Below are positions 20,209 through 28,859 of a stretch of 64,000 bases of DNA, one piece after another. The stretch is taken from NCBI RefSeq assembly GCF_018399035.1, contig NZ_CP073760.1:3662001-3726000 (forward strand). The letters are read 5' to 3'. The notes beneath the pieces were generated by a model. That model did no database searches. It was not told the DNA's origin and was given only the letters and a program-made list of their open reading frames with translations. The first letter of the stretch is position 1; the number at the start of each line of letters is the position of its first letter. This stretch comes from Thiocapsa sp. GTDB taxonomy: Bacteria > Pseudomonadota > Gammaproteobacteria > Chromatiales > Chromatiaceae. The position numbers and the translations under genes were made by a program.

Positions 20209-20330
20209 CTGCTCGATTTGGCGACTGAACAGCGGCACCACGCTGCCCGCGGATCCGAGGACATTGCCGAATCGCACGGTGATGTCCTGCGAGAAGGCGG
20301 CGGTACACCCGCGCAGACGGTCGAGCAGCG
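20209..20330 (-). pseudogene. Fragment of a CapD/WbpM-type nucleotide-sugar epimerase
   Basis: Between gspE and the WecA-like gene, one minus-strand frame encodes the segment ITVRFGNVLGSAGSVVPLF plus SRQIEQ (about 20209-20283). I recognise this as a conserved block of CapD/FlaA1/WbpM-type UDP-sugar dehydratase/epimerases. The flanking residues on both sides do not resemble the family, and nothing before or after restores it, so only about 25-40 codons of an approximately 600-residue protein remain. Its direction and position after a WecA-like transferase match the usual O-antigen gene order, suggesting a former polysaccharide locus truncated when the gsp operon came to lie here. Confidence 0.6.
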
Positions 20331-20333
20331 GAT

Positions 20334-21380
20334 TCATGAGCGCTCCGTCGAGGCGGTGCGCTCGACCAGTCGTACCTTCAGATGGATCAAGGCATAGATC
20401 ATCGCCCAAGCCCCGATCAGCAACCACTGCTCATGCGGCGGGAGGCGCGGCGCGGCCACCGCGCAGGCCGCTGCGGCGGCCATGAGGGGATAGGCCCTCG
20501 ACAGGGTTCGACGATGGCTCCATCCGGCCAGAACCAATCGCTGATAGTGATGCGAGCGATGCGGCTCCCAGATGCGCTCGCGCCGCGCCAAACGGGCCAA
20601 CAGGGTCCAGGTCGCGTCCAGGATAAAGGGCGAGAAGGCGAGCCAGGCGCTCCACAGCGGGAAGAGTCCGAGATGGGCGCCCCACAGCGAGAAGGCAGCC
20701 ACGAACAACCCCAGACTCGACGAACCTGCGTCCCCCAAAAAGATCCGTGCCGGCGGAAAATTGCCGGTCAGAAACCCGGCGCCGGCCAAGGCTATACAGG
20801 CCGAAGCCAGCGCAAAGAGGGGTTCGCCTCCGGACCAGCCCAGGATCGCGAACGCTGAGAATCCGAACAACGCCATCCCTGCGGCGAAGCCGTCCATCCC
20901 GTCCATGAAGTTGTAGAGATTGATGAGCCAAACGACATAGACGAGGGTCAGCACGACGGCGACCCATCCCGGAAAGACCAGGACCCATCCCGGCAGATCC
21001 AGCAGAGCCCAGCGCAGTTCGCCGCTGATCAACAGGAGGGCCGCGCCGAGCTGGACGACGAGCCTCAGGCGACGCGACACCTCGCCGAGGTCGTCGAGAT
21101 AAGCGATGCCCGCGACCGGCAGCAAGGCCGCCGCGATCCATCCCAGCTCGGGCGCGGAGATCCCGAGTGCGGCCAGCACCAAGAGCGGCGCACTCGAGCC
21201 GATCAGAACGGCCAGACCGCCGCTGCGCGGAACCGGTGTACTGTGCAGCGAGCGCGCGTTGGGGTAATCGAGCGGTCCGCGGCCGGCAGCCCCGTGCGAG
21301 GCCAACCAGCGGGTTGCGCCGACACTCAACAAAAACGAGGCAAAGGCTACGGCAGCCGAAATCGGTGGGTCGAGGGGCAT
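20334..21380 (-). CDS. Undecaprenyl-phosphate sugar-1-phosphate transferase (WecA/MraY family)
   Basis: This 348-residue integral membrane protein has about 10-11 helices and the family catalytic motifs: DDLGEVSRR (near residue 96), NLYNFMDGMDG (about 154-164), GDAGSSSLG (about 219-227) and the HRSHHYQR segment (about 276-283). Such enzymes load GlcNAc-1-P or a related sugar phosphate onto undecaprenyl phosphate to start O-antigen or exopolysaccharide synthesis. It resembles the WbpL/WbcO subgroup more than housekeeping MraY, since no mur genes are near. The CapD-like remnant directly downstream supports an O-antigen origin. Confidence 0.85.
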   Translation of the reverse strand: MPLDPPISAAVAFASFLLSVGATRWLASHGAAGRGPLDYPNARSLHSTPVPRSGGLAVLIGSSAPLLVLAALGISAPELGWIAAALLPVAGIAYLDDLGEVSRRLRLVVQLGAALLLISGELRWALLDLPGWVLVFPGWVAVVLTLVYVVWLINLYNFMDGMDGFAAGMALFGFSAFAILGWSGGEPLFALASACIALAGAGFLTGNFPPARIFLGDAGSSSLGLFVAAFSLWGAHLGLFPLWSAWLAFSPFILDATWTLLARLARRERIWEPHRSHHYQRLVLAGWSHRRTLSRAYPLMAAAAACAVAAPRLPPHEQWLLIGAWAMIYALIHLKVRLVERTASTERS

Positions 21381-21433
21381 AGTCCTTGTGTCCTGGGCTC
21401 ACGGGTCTTCGGGCCGGCAGCTTCGTTATCCCG

Positions 21434-21988
21434 TCAGAGGGTTCGGACCAATCCGCGCTCGACTTGGTCGCGCGATTCGCGCCCGAGCAAAAGCTCGATC
21501 AGTTGCAACGCGAAGTCCATTGCCGTACCCGGGCCGCGCGAGGTCACGAGGGTTCCGTCGACAACGACTGCGGCGTCGCTGAAGTCGACCGTCGGATAGG
21601 CCGCTGGATCGACAGCTCCGGGGTAGGCGGTCGCCGATCGCCCGTCGAGCAGTCCGGCACGCGCGAGAACCTTGGGCGCGGCGCAGATCGCCGCGGTGAA
21701 ACGGCCCGCCGCATGCTGACTCCGAAGCAAGGCGATGATGCGGGGATCCGCCGCGAGATGGTCGGCTCCCGGCAGCCCGCCCGGCAGGACGATCATGTCG
21801 AAGGTCTGTTCCAGTACATCCTCGAGTCTGGTGTCCGCGATCAAGAGGGTTCCCCGGCTCGCGGTCACCGGCCGGTTATCCAGCCCGGCCGTCACCACAT
21901 CGATTGCGGCACGGCGCAGCAGATCGATGATGGTCACGGCCTCGAGCTCTTCGCATCCCTGAGCGAGGGGAACGAGTACCCTTGGCAT
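21434..21988 (-). CDS. DJ-1/PfpI family protein (YajL-like)
   Basis: This 184-residue protein belongs to the DJ-1/ThiJ/PfpI superfamily, cytoplasmic proteins linked to oxidative and glycation stress protection. The conserved nucleophile is Cys102 in the nucleophile elbow (AAICAAPKVL), and the N-terminal acid is in the GCEELEAV motif (Glu14/15). The C-terminal SRGPGTAMDFALQLIELL motif is typical of YajL. It stands alone on the minus strand, 53 bases before the WecA-like gene, so it may be co-transcribed. Confidence 0.88.
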   Translation of the reverse strand: MPRVLVPLAQGCEELEAVTIIDLLRRAAIDVVTAGLDNRPVTASRGTLLIADTRLEDVLEQTFDMIVLPGGLPGADHLAADPRIIALLRSQHAAGRFTAAICAAPKVLARAGLLDGRSATAYPGAVDPAAYPTVDFSDAAVVVDGTLVTSRGPGTAMDFALQLIELLLGRESRDQVERGLVRTL

Positions 21989-22044
21989 AATCCACTCCGA
22001 AGTTGACCGAGAGCGCCTTGGCGGACGTCACTCGAGGGCACCGA

Positions 22045-23403
22045 CTAGGGAGTGCCCAGCTGGCCGAAAATATTCAATGCCTTCAGAACATTGAGCGCTT
22101 CTGCGAGTTGGAAGTCCTCCGCGACGAGCGACCCCTTTTGGGCGGCGTCCTCGGATGCGGATTCCGGGGCCTCGTCCCCGAGGTGACGAACCAGATCGGA
22201 CTCCTTTAGGTCCGCCACGCCGTTCGCAGCCAGAGGTTTGAACTCCCCGCGCTCGAGCTCGATGTCCGGAGTAATCCCTTGGGCCTGAATCGAACGCCCG
22301 GAGGGCGTGAAGTAGCGGGCGGTCGTGAGCTTGAGCGCAGTGGAGTCGTCGATCGGCACGATGGTCTGGACCGAACCTTTGCCGAACGTCTGGTTACCCA
22401 TGACGATGGCGCGTTTATGGTCCTGTAGGGCACCGGCGACGATCTCGGACGCCGAGGCGCTGCCGCCGTTGACCAGCACGACGATCGGAGCACCGGACAG
22501 GATGTCGTCGGGTCCGGCCTGGAACTGGAGCTTGCTGTCTTCCTGACGACCCTCGGTGTAGACGATCAGACCGCCGGTCAGAAAGGCGTCGCTCACCCCG
22601 ACCGCGCTGTTGAGCACGCCGCCGGGGTTGTTGCGCAGATCGAGCACGAGACCCTTCAGCGCGCCGTCGTTTGCGCCCTTGAGGGCGCCGACCGCCGCGA
22701 GCAGGTCCTCGGTGGTCCGCGCTTGAAAATGCGAGACCCGAATGTAGCCGAAGCCGGGCGCGAGTGTGCGGCTGCGCACGCTGGCGACCTGAATGATTGC
22801 CCGCTCGAGCGTGACGTCGAACGGAGGCTCGTCGCCGGAACGCATGATGGTCAACGCGATGCTCGTGCCGGGCTCGCCCCGCATCAAGGTCACCGCATCG
22901 TTCAGACTCATCCCCTTCACCGGCTTCTGGTCGATACGCACGATGGTATCGCCGCTCTGAAGGCCCGCGCGTTGTGCCGGCGTGTCGTCGATCGGCGCGA
23001 TCACCTTCACGAAGCCGTCTTCCATTCCGACCTCGATCCCGAGACCGCCGAACTCGCCGCGGGTGCCGACCTGCAAATCCTGAAACTCTTCGTTGTCGAG
23101 ATAAGCCGAGTGCGGGTCGAGGCCCGCGAGCATGCCACGGATCGCTCCCTCCAGGAGGAACTTGTCCTGGACACCCTCGACGTATTCTTCTTTGATGCGC
23201 CCGAAGACCTCGGCAAAGGTTCGAAGCTCGCCGAGCGGGAGCTCACTCGCGGTCTCGACCGTCGTGGTCATGGTCTCGGGGATATCCGGGCTTTCGATCG
23301 TCTCGGCGAAGGCGCGATCTCCCGGCGCACCGGGCCAGACAAGACAAATCCCGAGAATCAAGGTCGAGGCAAAAGGTAGGGGTCGGGTCATGGCATGCAT
23401 CAT
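22045..23403 (-). CDS. ctpA: Carboxy-terminal processing protease (S41 family)
   Basis: This 452-residue periplasmic serine protease has an N-terminal signal peptide (cleavage near AFAE, residue 34), a PDZ domain (about 115-200) and the S41 peptidase domain. The catalytic Ser-Lys dyad is visible as Ser317 in NGGSASASE and Lys342 in TFGKGSVQ, with the usual spacing of 25. Such enzymes trim C-termini of envelope proteins and murein hydrolases. It lies directly downstream of envC with 118 bases between, a pairing common in proteobacteria and consistent with cell-wall remodelling. Confidence 0.93.
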   Translation of the reverse strand: MMHAMTRPLPFASTLILGICLVWPGAPGDRAFAETIESPDIPETMTTTVETASELPLGELRTFAEVFGRIKEEYVEGVQDKFLLEGAIRGMLAGLDPHSAYLDNEEFQDLQVGTRGEFGGLGIEVGMEDGFVKVIAPIDDTPAQRAGLQSGDTIVRIDQKPVKGMSLNDAVTLMRGEPGTSIALTIMRSGDEPPFDVTLERAIIQVASVRSRTLAPGFGYIRVSHFQARTTEDLLAAVGALKGANDGALKGLVLDLRNNPGGVLNSAVGVSDAFLTGGLIVYTEGRQEDSKLQFQAGPDDILSGAPIVVLVNGGSASASEIVAGALQDHKRAIVMGNQTFGKGSVQTIVPIDDSTALKLTTARYFTPSGRSIQAQGITPDIELERGEFKPLAANGVADLKESDLVRHLGDEAPESASEDAAQKGSLVAEDFQLAEALNVLKALNIFGQLGTP

Positions 23404-23521
23404 GGAGTCACGTCGGTTGGAATCGACACGCCGCTCGGCGGGGCGTGCATCGCGCGGCCGGAACCATCCGATCCGCGATTGCGGAACGATGACCTAGCAT
23501 CGCATGTTTTCGCTGTTTTCG

Positions 23522-24973
23522 TCAGGTTGATCCGGACGCTTGGTTGCAGGCGGTCGCGCCGAGGGATGGCCTTCGTTGCGGTCTGCGTTGTGATTTGATC
23601 GGTTCGGCGCCGACGCGTTCCCGCAGCCCGTAAAGATCGCCCCGACCCGCGCCGGAGATGGATCCCTGCCGAGCCGCTCCGCCGCACCAGCCCACGGGGT
23701 CCTCCGGCTTGCCGTTGTGACGAATTGCGAAGTAGAGCACGGGCTCGTCTCGACCGCCGCTGTCGCCGCTCAGAGCGATGACCTCGCCGGTGGCCACCCA
23801 CTCGCCGGACTCCTTCAGAAGCGCCTCGTTGTGGCCGTAAATCGACATGTAGCCATCACCGTGATCGATCACCAAGAGCAACCCGAACCCACGCAGCCAA
23901 TCGGCGTGGATCACCCTCCCGTCATGCACGGCGCGCACCTCTTCGCCGTGTCGCGCCGCCAGCAATACGCCGTCCCAGCGCAGCTCCGAATCGGGTTTGA
24001 GCGTTCCGAACTCGGCAAGGACCTCCCCGTGTAGTAGAGGCCACGCCAAGCGCCCTCGGCGCTCCGGAAACGGATCACGCCGGATATCGAGCTCGGCACG
24101 GATCTGAGCACGCTGACGCAGGTGCTCGACCAAGAGCCGCAGCGCCTCGGCATCCCGCTCGAGGACCTCGAGATTCTCCGTTTGGCCGGCGATGCTGGCT
24201 TCCAATCGATCCAAGACTGCGGCGCGTTCTTGCCGCGCGGCCTCCAAGCGAAGCCGCGCCGTCTCTTGGCGGCGTGCGAGATCGATCAGGCGCTCCGCCT
24301 CCCGCTCGGCATCGTGGGCCAGGCGCGTGAGCCGCTCGACGCGCGCCTGGATGGCCGTGATCCGACGTAGCTGTTCTCGATTCAGATACGCGAAATACGA
24401 TAGGATACGGCTCGCTTGAGCGGTATCTTCTTGATTCAAGAGAAGACGTAGGCGATCGGCCCGACCCATGACATAAGCGGTGCGAACCAGGTCCGCCCAG
24501 AGCGCGAGCTCCTGCTCGAGAGCGGCGTACTCCTCGAGGTGACGCACCCGCAGCGCCTCCGCGACGCGGGTCTGCTCGGCAACGGCGCGCGCCGACTCCC
24601 TGCCGCTGACGGCCGCCTCGGCAACCTCGCGCTCCCGAACCTCGAGGTCCGCGATCAAGGCACGGCGGTCCGCGTGCTGCTCGATGAGCTCCCGACCGAC
24701 CGACTCGACCTGCCGCTGAATCTCCTGAAGGTCCTTCGCGTGCGTATCCAAGGTCTCGTCGGACGCCGTCTCCGCCGACGCCGCAGCTGCCGACGCCAAG
24801 ACGCAGGCCAGCGCCAAGCGCGCAACGCGGTGCCCGATCCAATCGAGCGCACGGTGACGCCTGTGATCGAACGGCTCGCGGTGAAGCCGCTCGGGATGTC
24901 CTGTTGCGACGGTCCTGGGCACGGCGGTGAGGGAGTGAGTCGTGGTGCGAATCGGTCGTCTGATTATACGCAT
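23522..24973 (-). CDS. envC: EnvC-like murein hydrolase activator
   Basis: This is a periplasmic activator of N-acetylmuramoyl-L-alanine amidases at the division septum. A hydrophobic stretch ending in AAASAE marks the signal peptide. Long coiled coils follow (about 50-280 of the mature chain), then a LytM/M23 domain (about 310-430) with the EnvC hallmark VRAVHDGRV, ADWLRGFG, IDHGDGYMSIYGHNE and YFAIRHNGKP. The metal ligands of active M23 peptidases are degenerate, as in E. coli EnvC. The start is uncertain: ATG at 24973 or GTG at 24922; a longer frame to 25066 has no support. After the domain end at GW, about 50 extra basic residues follow that are not usual. Confidence 0.87.
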   Translation of the reverse strand: MRIIRRPIRTTTHSLTAVPRTVATGHPERLHREPFDHRRHRALDWIGHRVARLALACVLASAAAASAETASDETLDTHAKDLQEIQRQVESVGRELIEQHADRRALIADLEVREREVAEAAVSGRESARAVAEQTRVAEALRVRHLEEYAALEQELALWADLVRTAYVMGRADRLRLLLNQEDTAQASRILSYFAYLNREQLRRITAIQARVERLTRLAHDAEREAERLIDLARRQETARLRLEAARQERAAVLDRLEASIAGQTENLEVLERDAEALRLLVEHLRQRAQIRAELDIRRDPFPERRGRLAWPLLHGEVLAEFGTLKPDSELRWDGVLLAARHGEEVRAVHDGRVIHADWLRGFGLLLVIDHGDGYMSIYGHNEALLKESGEWVATGEVIALSGDSGGRDEPVLYFAIRHNGKPEDPVGWCGGAARQGSISGAGRGDLYGLRERVGAEPIKSQRRPQRRPSLGATACNQASGST

Positions 24974-25117
24974 CGTCCGAGGCCCGATCGGAAACCCTGG
25001 AAAGAACCGACAGCCGACCGTGCGGCACCCTCGGCCTTCGGCAGCGCGACCCTCCTCGTCGGGCAAGCTCCGGCTACGGGGTACATGTGCTTCGCACTCT
25101 GCCGGAAAGAGTTTATT

Positions 25118-25134
25118 ATTGTATGCTTAACAAT
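25118..25134. promoter_or_regulatory. Possible operator before the ArsR-type gene
   Basis: The inverted repeat ATTGT (25118-25122), seven bases, ACAAT (25130-25134) lies in an AT-rich island immediately before the regulator start. Its position suits autoregulation by an ArsR-family dimer. This rests on the repeat and its place alone. Confidence 0.4.
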
Positions 25135-25151
25135 TGATGAGACAGGATCCG

Positions 25152-25520
25152 ATGGTGAGCAATCTGAGCCAGCCTTCCCGCCCGGTCCTGAACGACCCGG
25201 TCGACAACCCCGACGCGAGCAACCTGTTCGCGGACGATGCCGACATCGAGCGAGCGTCCCGATCGCTGAAAGCCATGTCGCATCCCTTGCGTCTGAAGAT
25301 CCTCTGTACCCTGGGTGACCAAGAGGTCAGCGTCCAGGAGATCGTGGACCACGTCGGAACCTCGCAGAGCAACATCTCCCAACATCTGGCGATTCTGCGG
25401 GACAAGGGCATACTGGCCTCGCGCAAGGATGCCAACCGCGTGTATTACCGGGTGAGCGACGGCAGAACCCTCCAGCTGATCGGGATGATGCGTGAGGTTT
25501 TTTGCCAGCACACCCACTGA
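25152..25520 (+). CDS. ArsR-family winged-helix regulator
   Basis: This 122-residue DNA-binding protein has the ArsR winged helix-turn-helix (about 35-110), with AMSHPLRLKILCTL, the recognition helix region SQSNISQHLAILRDKGIL, and a wing with VYYRVSD. I chose the ATG at 25152 (AGGA four bases upstream); an ATG at 25137 is possible. The classical metal-binding Cys motif in helix 3 (ELCVCDL) is absent, so the ligand is unknown. The lone Cys pair (one in the core, one near the C-terminus) leaves a redox or sulfur signal open, which would suit the neighbouring rhodanese gene. Confidence 0.85.
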   Translation: MVSNLSQPSRPVLNDPVDNPDASNLFADDADIERASRSLKAMSHPLRLKILCTLGDQEVSVQEIVDHVGTSQSNISQHLAILRDKGILASRKDANRVYYRVSDGRTLQLIGMMREVFCQHTH

Positions 25521-25536
25521 ATCGATGCACTGCGGG

Positions 25537-25565
25537 ATGACGCCCGCGTCCCTCCTCCTTATAAT
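25537..25565 (+). promoter_or_regulatory. Sigma-70 type promoter before the rhodanese-secB-gpsA operon
   Basis: A consensus -10 box TATAAT (25560-25565) stands 17 bases after ATGACG (25537-25542), which matches four of six -35 bases. It lies in the gap after the ArsR-type gene and about 125 bases before the rhodanese start. Confidence 0.5.
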
Positions 25566-25689
25566 TCGCCACCTTAATCATCCCGAGGGCAGTCGCGGGC
25601 AACTGCAGCCCCGGTGTGCTCGACCTCGGGGTCGAGGCGCCGGTCGCGGCGTTCCCGACGTCTCGCCCAATCAATGAGATCGCAGAGCG

Positions 25690-26118
25690 ATGCTGTTAGA
25701 CCAAATCGTGGAGTTTGTCGGAAGCCACTGGTACCTTTTCGTGGCGTTGTTCGTCATCTTGGGGTTGCTGACCCACAACATCATCGTGGGCGGTAAAGGG
25801 AGCGTCGAGCCTTTGGCAGCGACCGAGATGATCAACCACCAGGACGCGGTGGTCATCGACGTTCGTCCGGCGGCCGATTTTGCAAAGGGCCACATCATCA
25901 ACGCGATCAACGTCCCGATGAACGGATTCAAGAACCAGATCGCCACGCTGACAAAGCACAAGCCCAAACCGATCATCATCAATTGCCGGTCCGGGGCTCA
26001 GTCGTCCATGGCCTGTAGCCAACTGCGAAAGGAAGGGTTCGAGCAGGTCTTCAACCTGCACGGCGGCATCATGGCGTGGGAAGCCGCGAGCCTGCCGCTC
26101 ACGCGCAAAAAACGCTGA
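25690..26118 (+). CDS. Membrane-anchored rhodanese-like protein (YibN type)
   Basis: This 142-residue protein has one N-terminal membrane helix (about 15-33) followed by a rhodanese domain with the putative catalytic Cys99 in the loop NCRSGAQSS. Rhodaneses move sulfane sulfur between donors and acceptors. It precedes secB, the gene order seen for yibN-secB-gpsA in many gammaproteobacteria. The intact active-site Cys implies activity; the substrate cannot be read from sequence. Confidence 0.9.
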   Translation: MLLDQIVEFVGSHWYLFVALFVILGLLTHNIIVGGKGSVEPLAATEMINHQDAVVIDVRPAADFAKGHIINAINVPMNGFKNQIATLTKHKPKPIIINCRSGAQSSMACSQLRKEGFEQVFNLHGGIMAWEAASLPLTRKKR

Positions 26119-26217
26119 GGCGGTCACCCGTCCCCGGTACCGGGATCGACCGCGCCGGCGCCCGACCCCCCGTCTTCGATCCAACCGTCGATCCATCCTT
26201 CGATAAGGAACCACAAC

Positions 26218-26718
26218 ATGGCCGAGAATGCGCAAAGCAACGACCCCCGCACCCAACCGGAGCGACAGTTCTCCGTCCAACGGGTCTACGTCAAAGACGC
26301 GTCATTCGAATCTCCCAATGCGCCGGACATCTTTCGCGGCGAGTGGAAGCCCACGCATGAGCTCAATGTCAGCACCAAGGTCAATCGGATCCAGGACGAC
26401 CTTTTCGAGGTCGTGCTCTCCGTGACCGTTTCGGCACAGCTCGGGGAGAAGACGGCCTTTATCGTCGAGGTCCAGCAAGCCGGGATCTTCGGCATCGCCG
26501 GTTTTGCCGAGCAGGAGATGGGCGCCATGGTCGGTGCCTACTGTCCCAATCTGCTCTTCCCCTACGCCCGCGAGGTCGTCTCCGATCTCGTGTCGAAGGG
26601 GAGCTTTCCTCAGCTCGTTCTGCAACACGTCAATTTCGATGCGCTCTTTGCGCAGCATCAACAGGACGCGATGCAGCGCGTCAAGGGCGACGCCGCCGAG
26701 CCGCCGAGCCAGCATTGA
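26218..26718 (+). CDS. secB: Protein-export chaperone SecB
   Basis: This is the homotetrameric cytosolic chaperone that holds preproteins unfolded and hands them to SecA. The 166-residue protein shows the SecB core (QRVYVKDASFESPNAP, WKPTHELNVST, the FGIAGF segment, and FPYAREVVSDLVSKGSFPQLVLQ). Length and motifs are normal. It lies between the rhodanese gene and gpsA; its stop overlaps the region just before the gpsA start. Confidence 0.96.
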   Translation: MAENAQSNDPRTQPERQFSVQRVYVKDASFESPNAPDIFRGEWKPTHELNVSTKVNRIQDDLFEVVLSVTVSAQLGEKTAFIVEVQQAGIFGIAGFAEQEMGAMVGAYCPNLLFPYAREVVSDLVSKGSFPQLVLQHVNFDALFAQHQQDAMQRVKGDAAEPPSQH

Positions 26719-26726
26719 GCGCGACC

Positions 26727-27755
26727 ATGCCGGCCGATACCCTAGAGGCCGATTCCACGAAGGCCGCAATCGCGGTTCTGGGTGCCGGATCCTGGGGAAC
26801 GGCTCTCGCCATCCTGCTGTGCCGTAATGGACACCGCGTGCGGCTGTGGGGTCACGAGATCGAGCAGATCGACGCCTTGCGTCGCGATGGCGAGAACCGA
26901 CTCTTTCTGCCGGGAGTCCCGCTTCCCGACGGACTGTCTGCGACTGCGTCGCTGGACGACGCGCTTGCCGGGGCGAGCGACTGCCTGATCGTGGTTCCGA
27001 GTCACGCCTTTCGACGCGTAGCGGAACAAATCGCGCGGCAACTTCCCGCTGCGATGGGCGTGGCTTGGGCGACCAAGGGTCTCGATCCGGCAAGCGGGGA
27101 GCTGCTCCACGCCGTGGCCCGGGAAAGCCTCGGCGCCCGCGCGCTCGCGGTGGTGTCCGGGCCCAGCTTTGCTCAGGAGGTCGCGCACGGACTTCCGACC
27201 GCCGTGACGGTCGCCTCGTCCGATGCCGCGTTCGCCGAGCGGATTGCACGGCTGCTGCACGGGGAGCGGTTTCGCGCCTATACGAGCTCGGATATCGTCG
27301 GTGTCGAGGTGTGCGGAGCCGCCAAGAACGTGCTCGCGATCGCCACCGGGATCGCCGACGGTCTCGGGTTCGGCGCCAATACCCGCGCCGCGCTCATAAC
27401 GCGTGGGCTTGCCGAGCTAATTCGGGTCGGCACCGCCCTGGGCGGTCGCAAGCAGACCTTCATGGGTCTCGCCGGCATCGGCGATCTGGTCCTGACCTGC
27501 ACGGACAACCAGTCGCGCAACCGGCGGATGGGTCTTGCGCTTGCTGCCGGCGCGAGCTTGGCCGATGCACAGTCCAAGATCGGCCAAGAGGTCGAAGGTG
27601 TCGTGACGGCGCTCGCCATGCATCGGCTCGCGTCGCGCTTGGGCATCGAGATGCCGATCAGCGAGCAGGTCTACCGGGTGCTTTACGAAGGCGTCTCGCC
27701 CGAGAGCGCTACCCGCGCCTTGCTCGAGCGCGAGCCGAAGGCGGAGTTCGGCTGA
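26727..27755 (+). CDS. gpsA: Glycerol-3-phosphate dehydrogenase [NAD(P)+]
   Basis: This enzyme reduces dihydroxyacetone phosphate to sn-glycerol-3-phosphate for phospholipid synthesis in the cytoplasm. The 342-residue protein has the NAD(P) Rossmann motif LGAGSWGTALA, the VSGPSFAQEVA segment, the catalytic Lys region (GAAKNVLAIATGI) and the substrate-binding segment NTRAALITRGLAE. I used the ATG at 26727; a TTG at 26715 overlapping the secB stop is also in frame. It completes the yibN-secB-gpsA cluster. Confidence 0.96.
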   Translation: MPADTLEADSTKAAIAVLGAGSWGTALAILLCRNGHRVRLWGHEIEQIDALRRDGENRLFLPGVPLPDGLSATASLDDALAGASDCLIVVPSHAFRRVAEQIARQLPAAMGVAWATKGLDPASGELLHAVARESLGARALAVVSGPSFAQEVAHGLPTAVTVASSDAAFAERIARLLHGERFRAYTSSDIVGVEVCGAAKNVLAIATGIADGLGFGANTRAALITRGLAELIRVGTALGGRKQTFMGLAGIGDLVLTCTDNQSRNRRMGLALAAGASLADAQSKIGQEVEGVVTALAMHRLASRLGIEMPISEQVYRVLYEGVSPESATRALLEREPKAEFG

Positions 27756-27900
27756 ACCGCGTTCTTTGTGACGGCCGCCGTCTCGGGGCATGAGAAGAGC
27801 CTCGTCTCGAAAAAGGGCCATGTCGGGATACGGTTTTGGCGCGAACATGGCCATCCTGCCTTGGATCGGTCATGTCGGCGGCGCCTGGTAGCGGCGCGGA

Positions 27901-28377
27901 TCACCCTTCTCGCACGATAGCCCCTTCGAACCCTGTTTGACGCCATGCCTCGAAAGCAACGACCGCAACGGCGTTCGAGAGATTCAGGCTGCGATTGCCC
28001 GGACGCATCGGGATATAAAGGCATCGATCGGTCGGGAAGGTGTCGAGCAGGGCTTGCGGGAGACCTCGTGTCTCCGGGCCGAATACAAAGGCGTCGCGCG
28101 CTTGATAGTGCGGCGTCGTATAGGCGGTCGAGCCTCGGGCCGTGAGCGCGAAGAGCCGCTGCGGGCGGATCGCCGCAAGGCAGGCTTCCATCGTTTGATA
28201 AACTTGGACCTCGGCCCATTCCCGATAGTCGAGCCCGGCACGCCTCAGCAAGCGATCCTCCAGCTCGAAACCGAGCGGCTCGATCAGGTTGAGTCGCAGA
28301 CCGCTGTTGGCGCAGAGCCGCATGACGTTGCCGGTATTGGGCGGGATCTCGGGCTCGTAGAGGATGACATCGAACAT
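27901..28377 (-). CDS. trmL: tRNA (cytidine(34)-2'-O)-methyltransferase
   Basis: This SPOUT-class methyltransferase modifies the wobble base of leucine tRNAs. The 158-residue protein begins MFDVILYEPEIPPNTGNVMRLC, the TrmL signature, and contains the knot motifs FGPETRGLP and the C-terminal RSLNLSNAVAVVAFEAWRQ that form the SAM site. I chose the ATG at 28377 because it matches the family start; the frame stays open to 28479 with no support. It is convergent to gpsA with 145 bases between, in which I see no clear terminator. Confidence 0.95.
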   Translation of the reverse strand: MFDVILYEPEIPPNTGNVMRLCANSGLRLNLIEPLGFELEDRLLRRAGLDYREWAEVQVYQTMEACLAAIRPQRLFALTARGSTAYTTPHYQARDAFVFGPETRGLPQALLDTFPTDRCLYIPMRPGNRSLNLSNAVAVVAFEAWRQTGFEGAIVREG

Positions 28378-28551
28378 CGCTGATCCAGGTGGGCAGGGCG
28401 TGGGCGGGAAGGTCGGTCGCGGCCGGAATCGATGGACCCGCGAACAGTTTCGGCGGTTGACCGAGGCGTCTGGCTGCATGCTATATTAAGGTTTGTGAAA
28501 GTTCTAACTTCGCCGCTCCAAGGCGGCTAAAAACCCCATGAGGACACCGAC

Positions 28552-28776
28552 ATGAGCGATATCGCCGCGCTGAAGAAGGAAAAGCAGGAGTTGATCGAGA
28601 AGATGCTCGGGATGCAGAAGCAGTTCATCGACCACGAGCATGAGCACGGGGTTTCAGGCAAGGATTACTGGGCGGCGACGGACGGCTTGCTGGTCAATTA
28701 TCGGCAGGACTACCAGGATATGGCCAACCGCGTCATCGACATTGCCCATGAGATCGTCGGCTCTGCGCGCAACTGA
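28552..28776 (+). CDS. Small conserved-looking acidic/helical protein
   Basis: This 74-residue protein is almost certainly a real gene: a GAGGA ribosome site precedes the ATG, codon use is normal, and a promoter-like TTGACC (28457) and TATATT (28482) lie upstream, though 19 bases apart. The leader RNA has a small GC hairpin (28512-28527) followed by TAAAAA. The protein is predicted all-helical with no signal peptide or membrane segment, and has a His-rich stretch (HEHEHGV, about residues 28-34). I do not recognise a named family and assign no function. Confidence 0.75.
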   Translation: MSDIAALKKEKQELIEKMLGMQKQFIDHEHEHGVSGKDYWAATDGLLVNYRQDYQDMANRVIDIAHEIVGSARN

Positions 28777-28859
28777 GCAGATTCGCTCGCCATGACTGAA
28801 GTCCGCGTCCGAAACATCGGACGCGGCTCACAACAAAAAGTGGCTCCGGGAAACGCCGA

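Noticed and set aside
18150..20228. A 692-codon plus-strand frame opposite gspE
   Set aside because: Antisense to a clear ATPase gene; composition explained by high GC at third positions.
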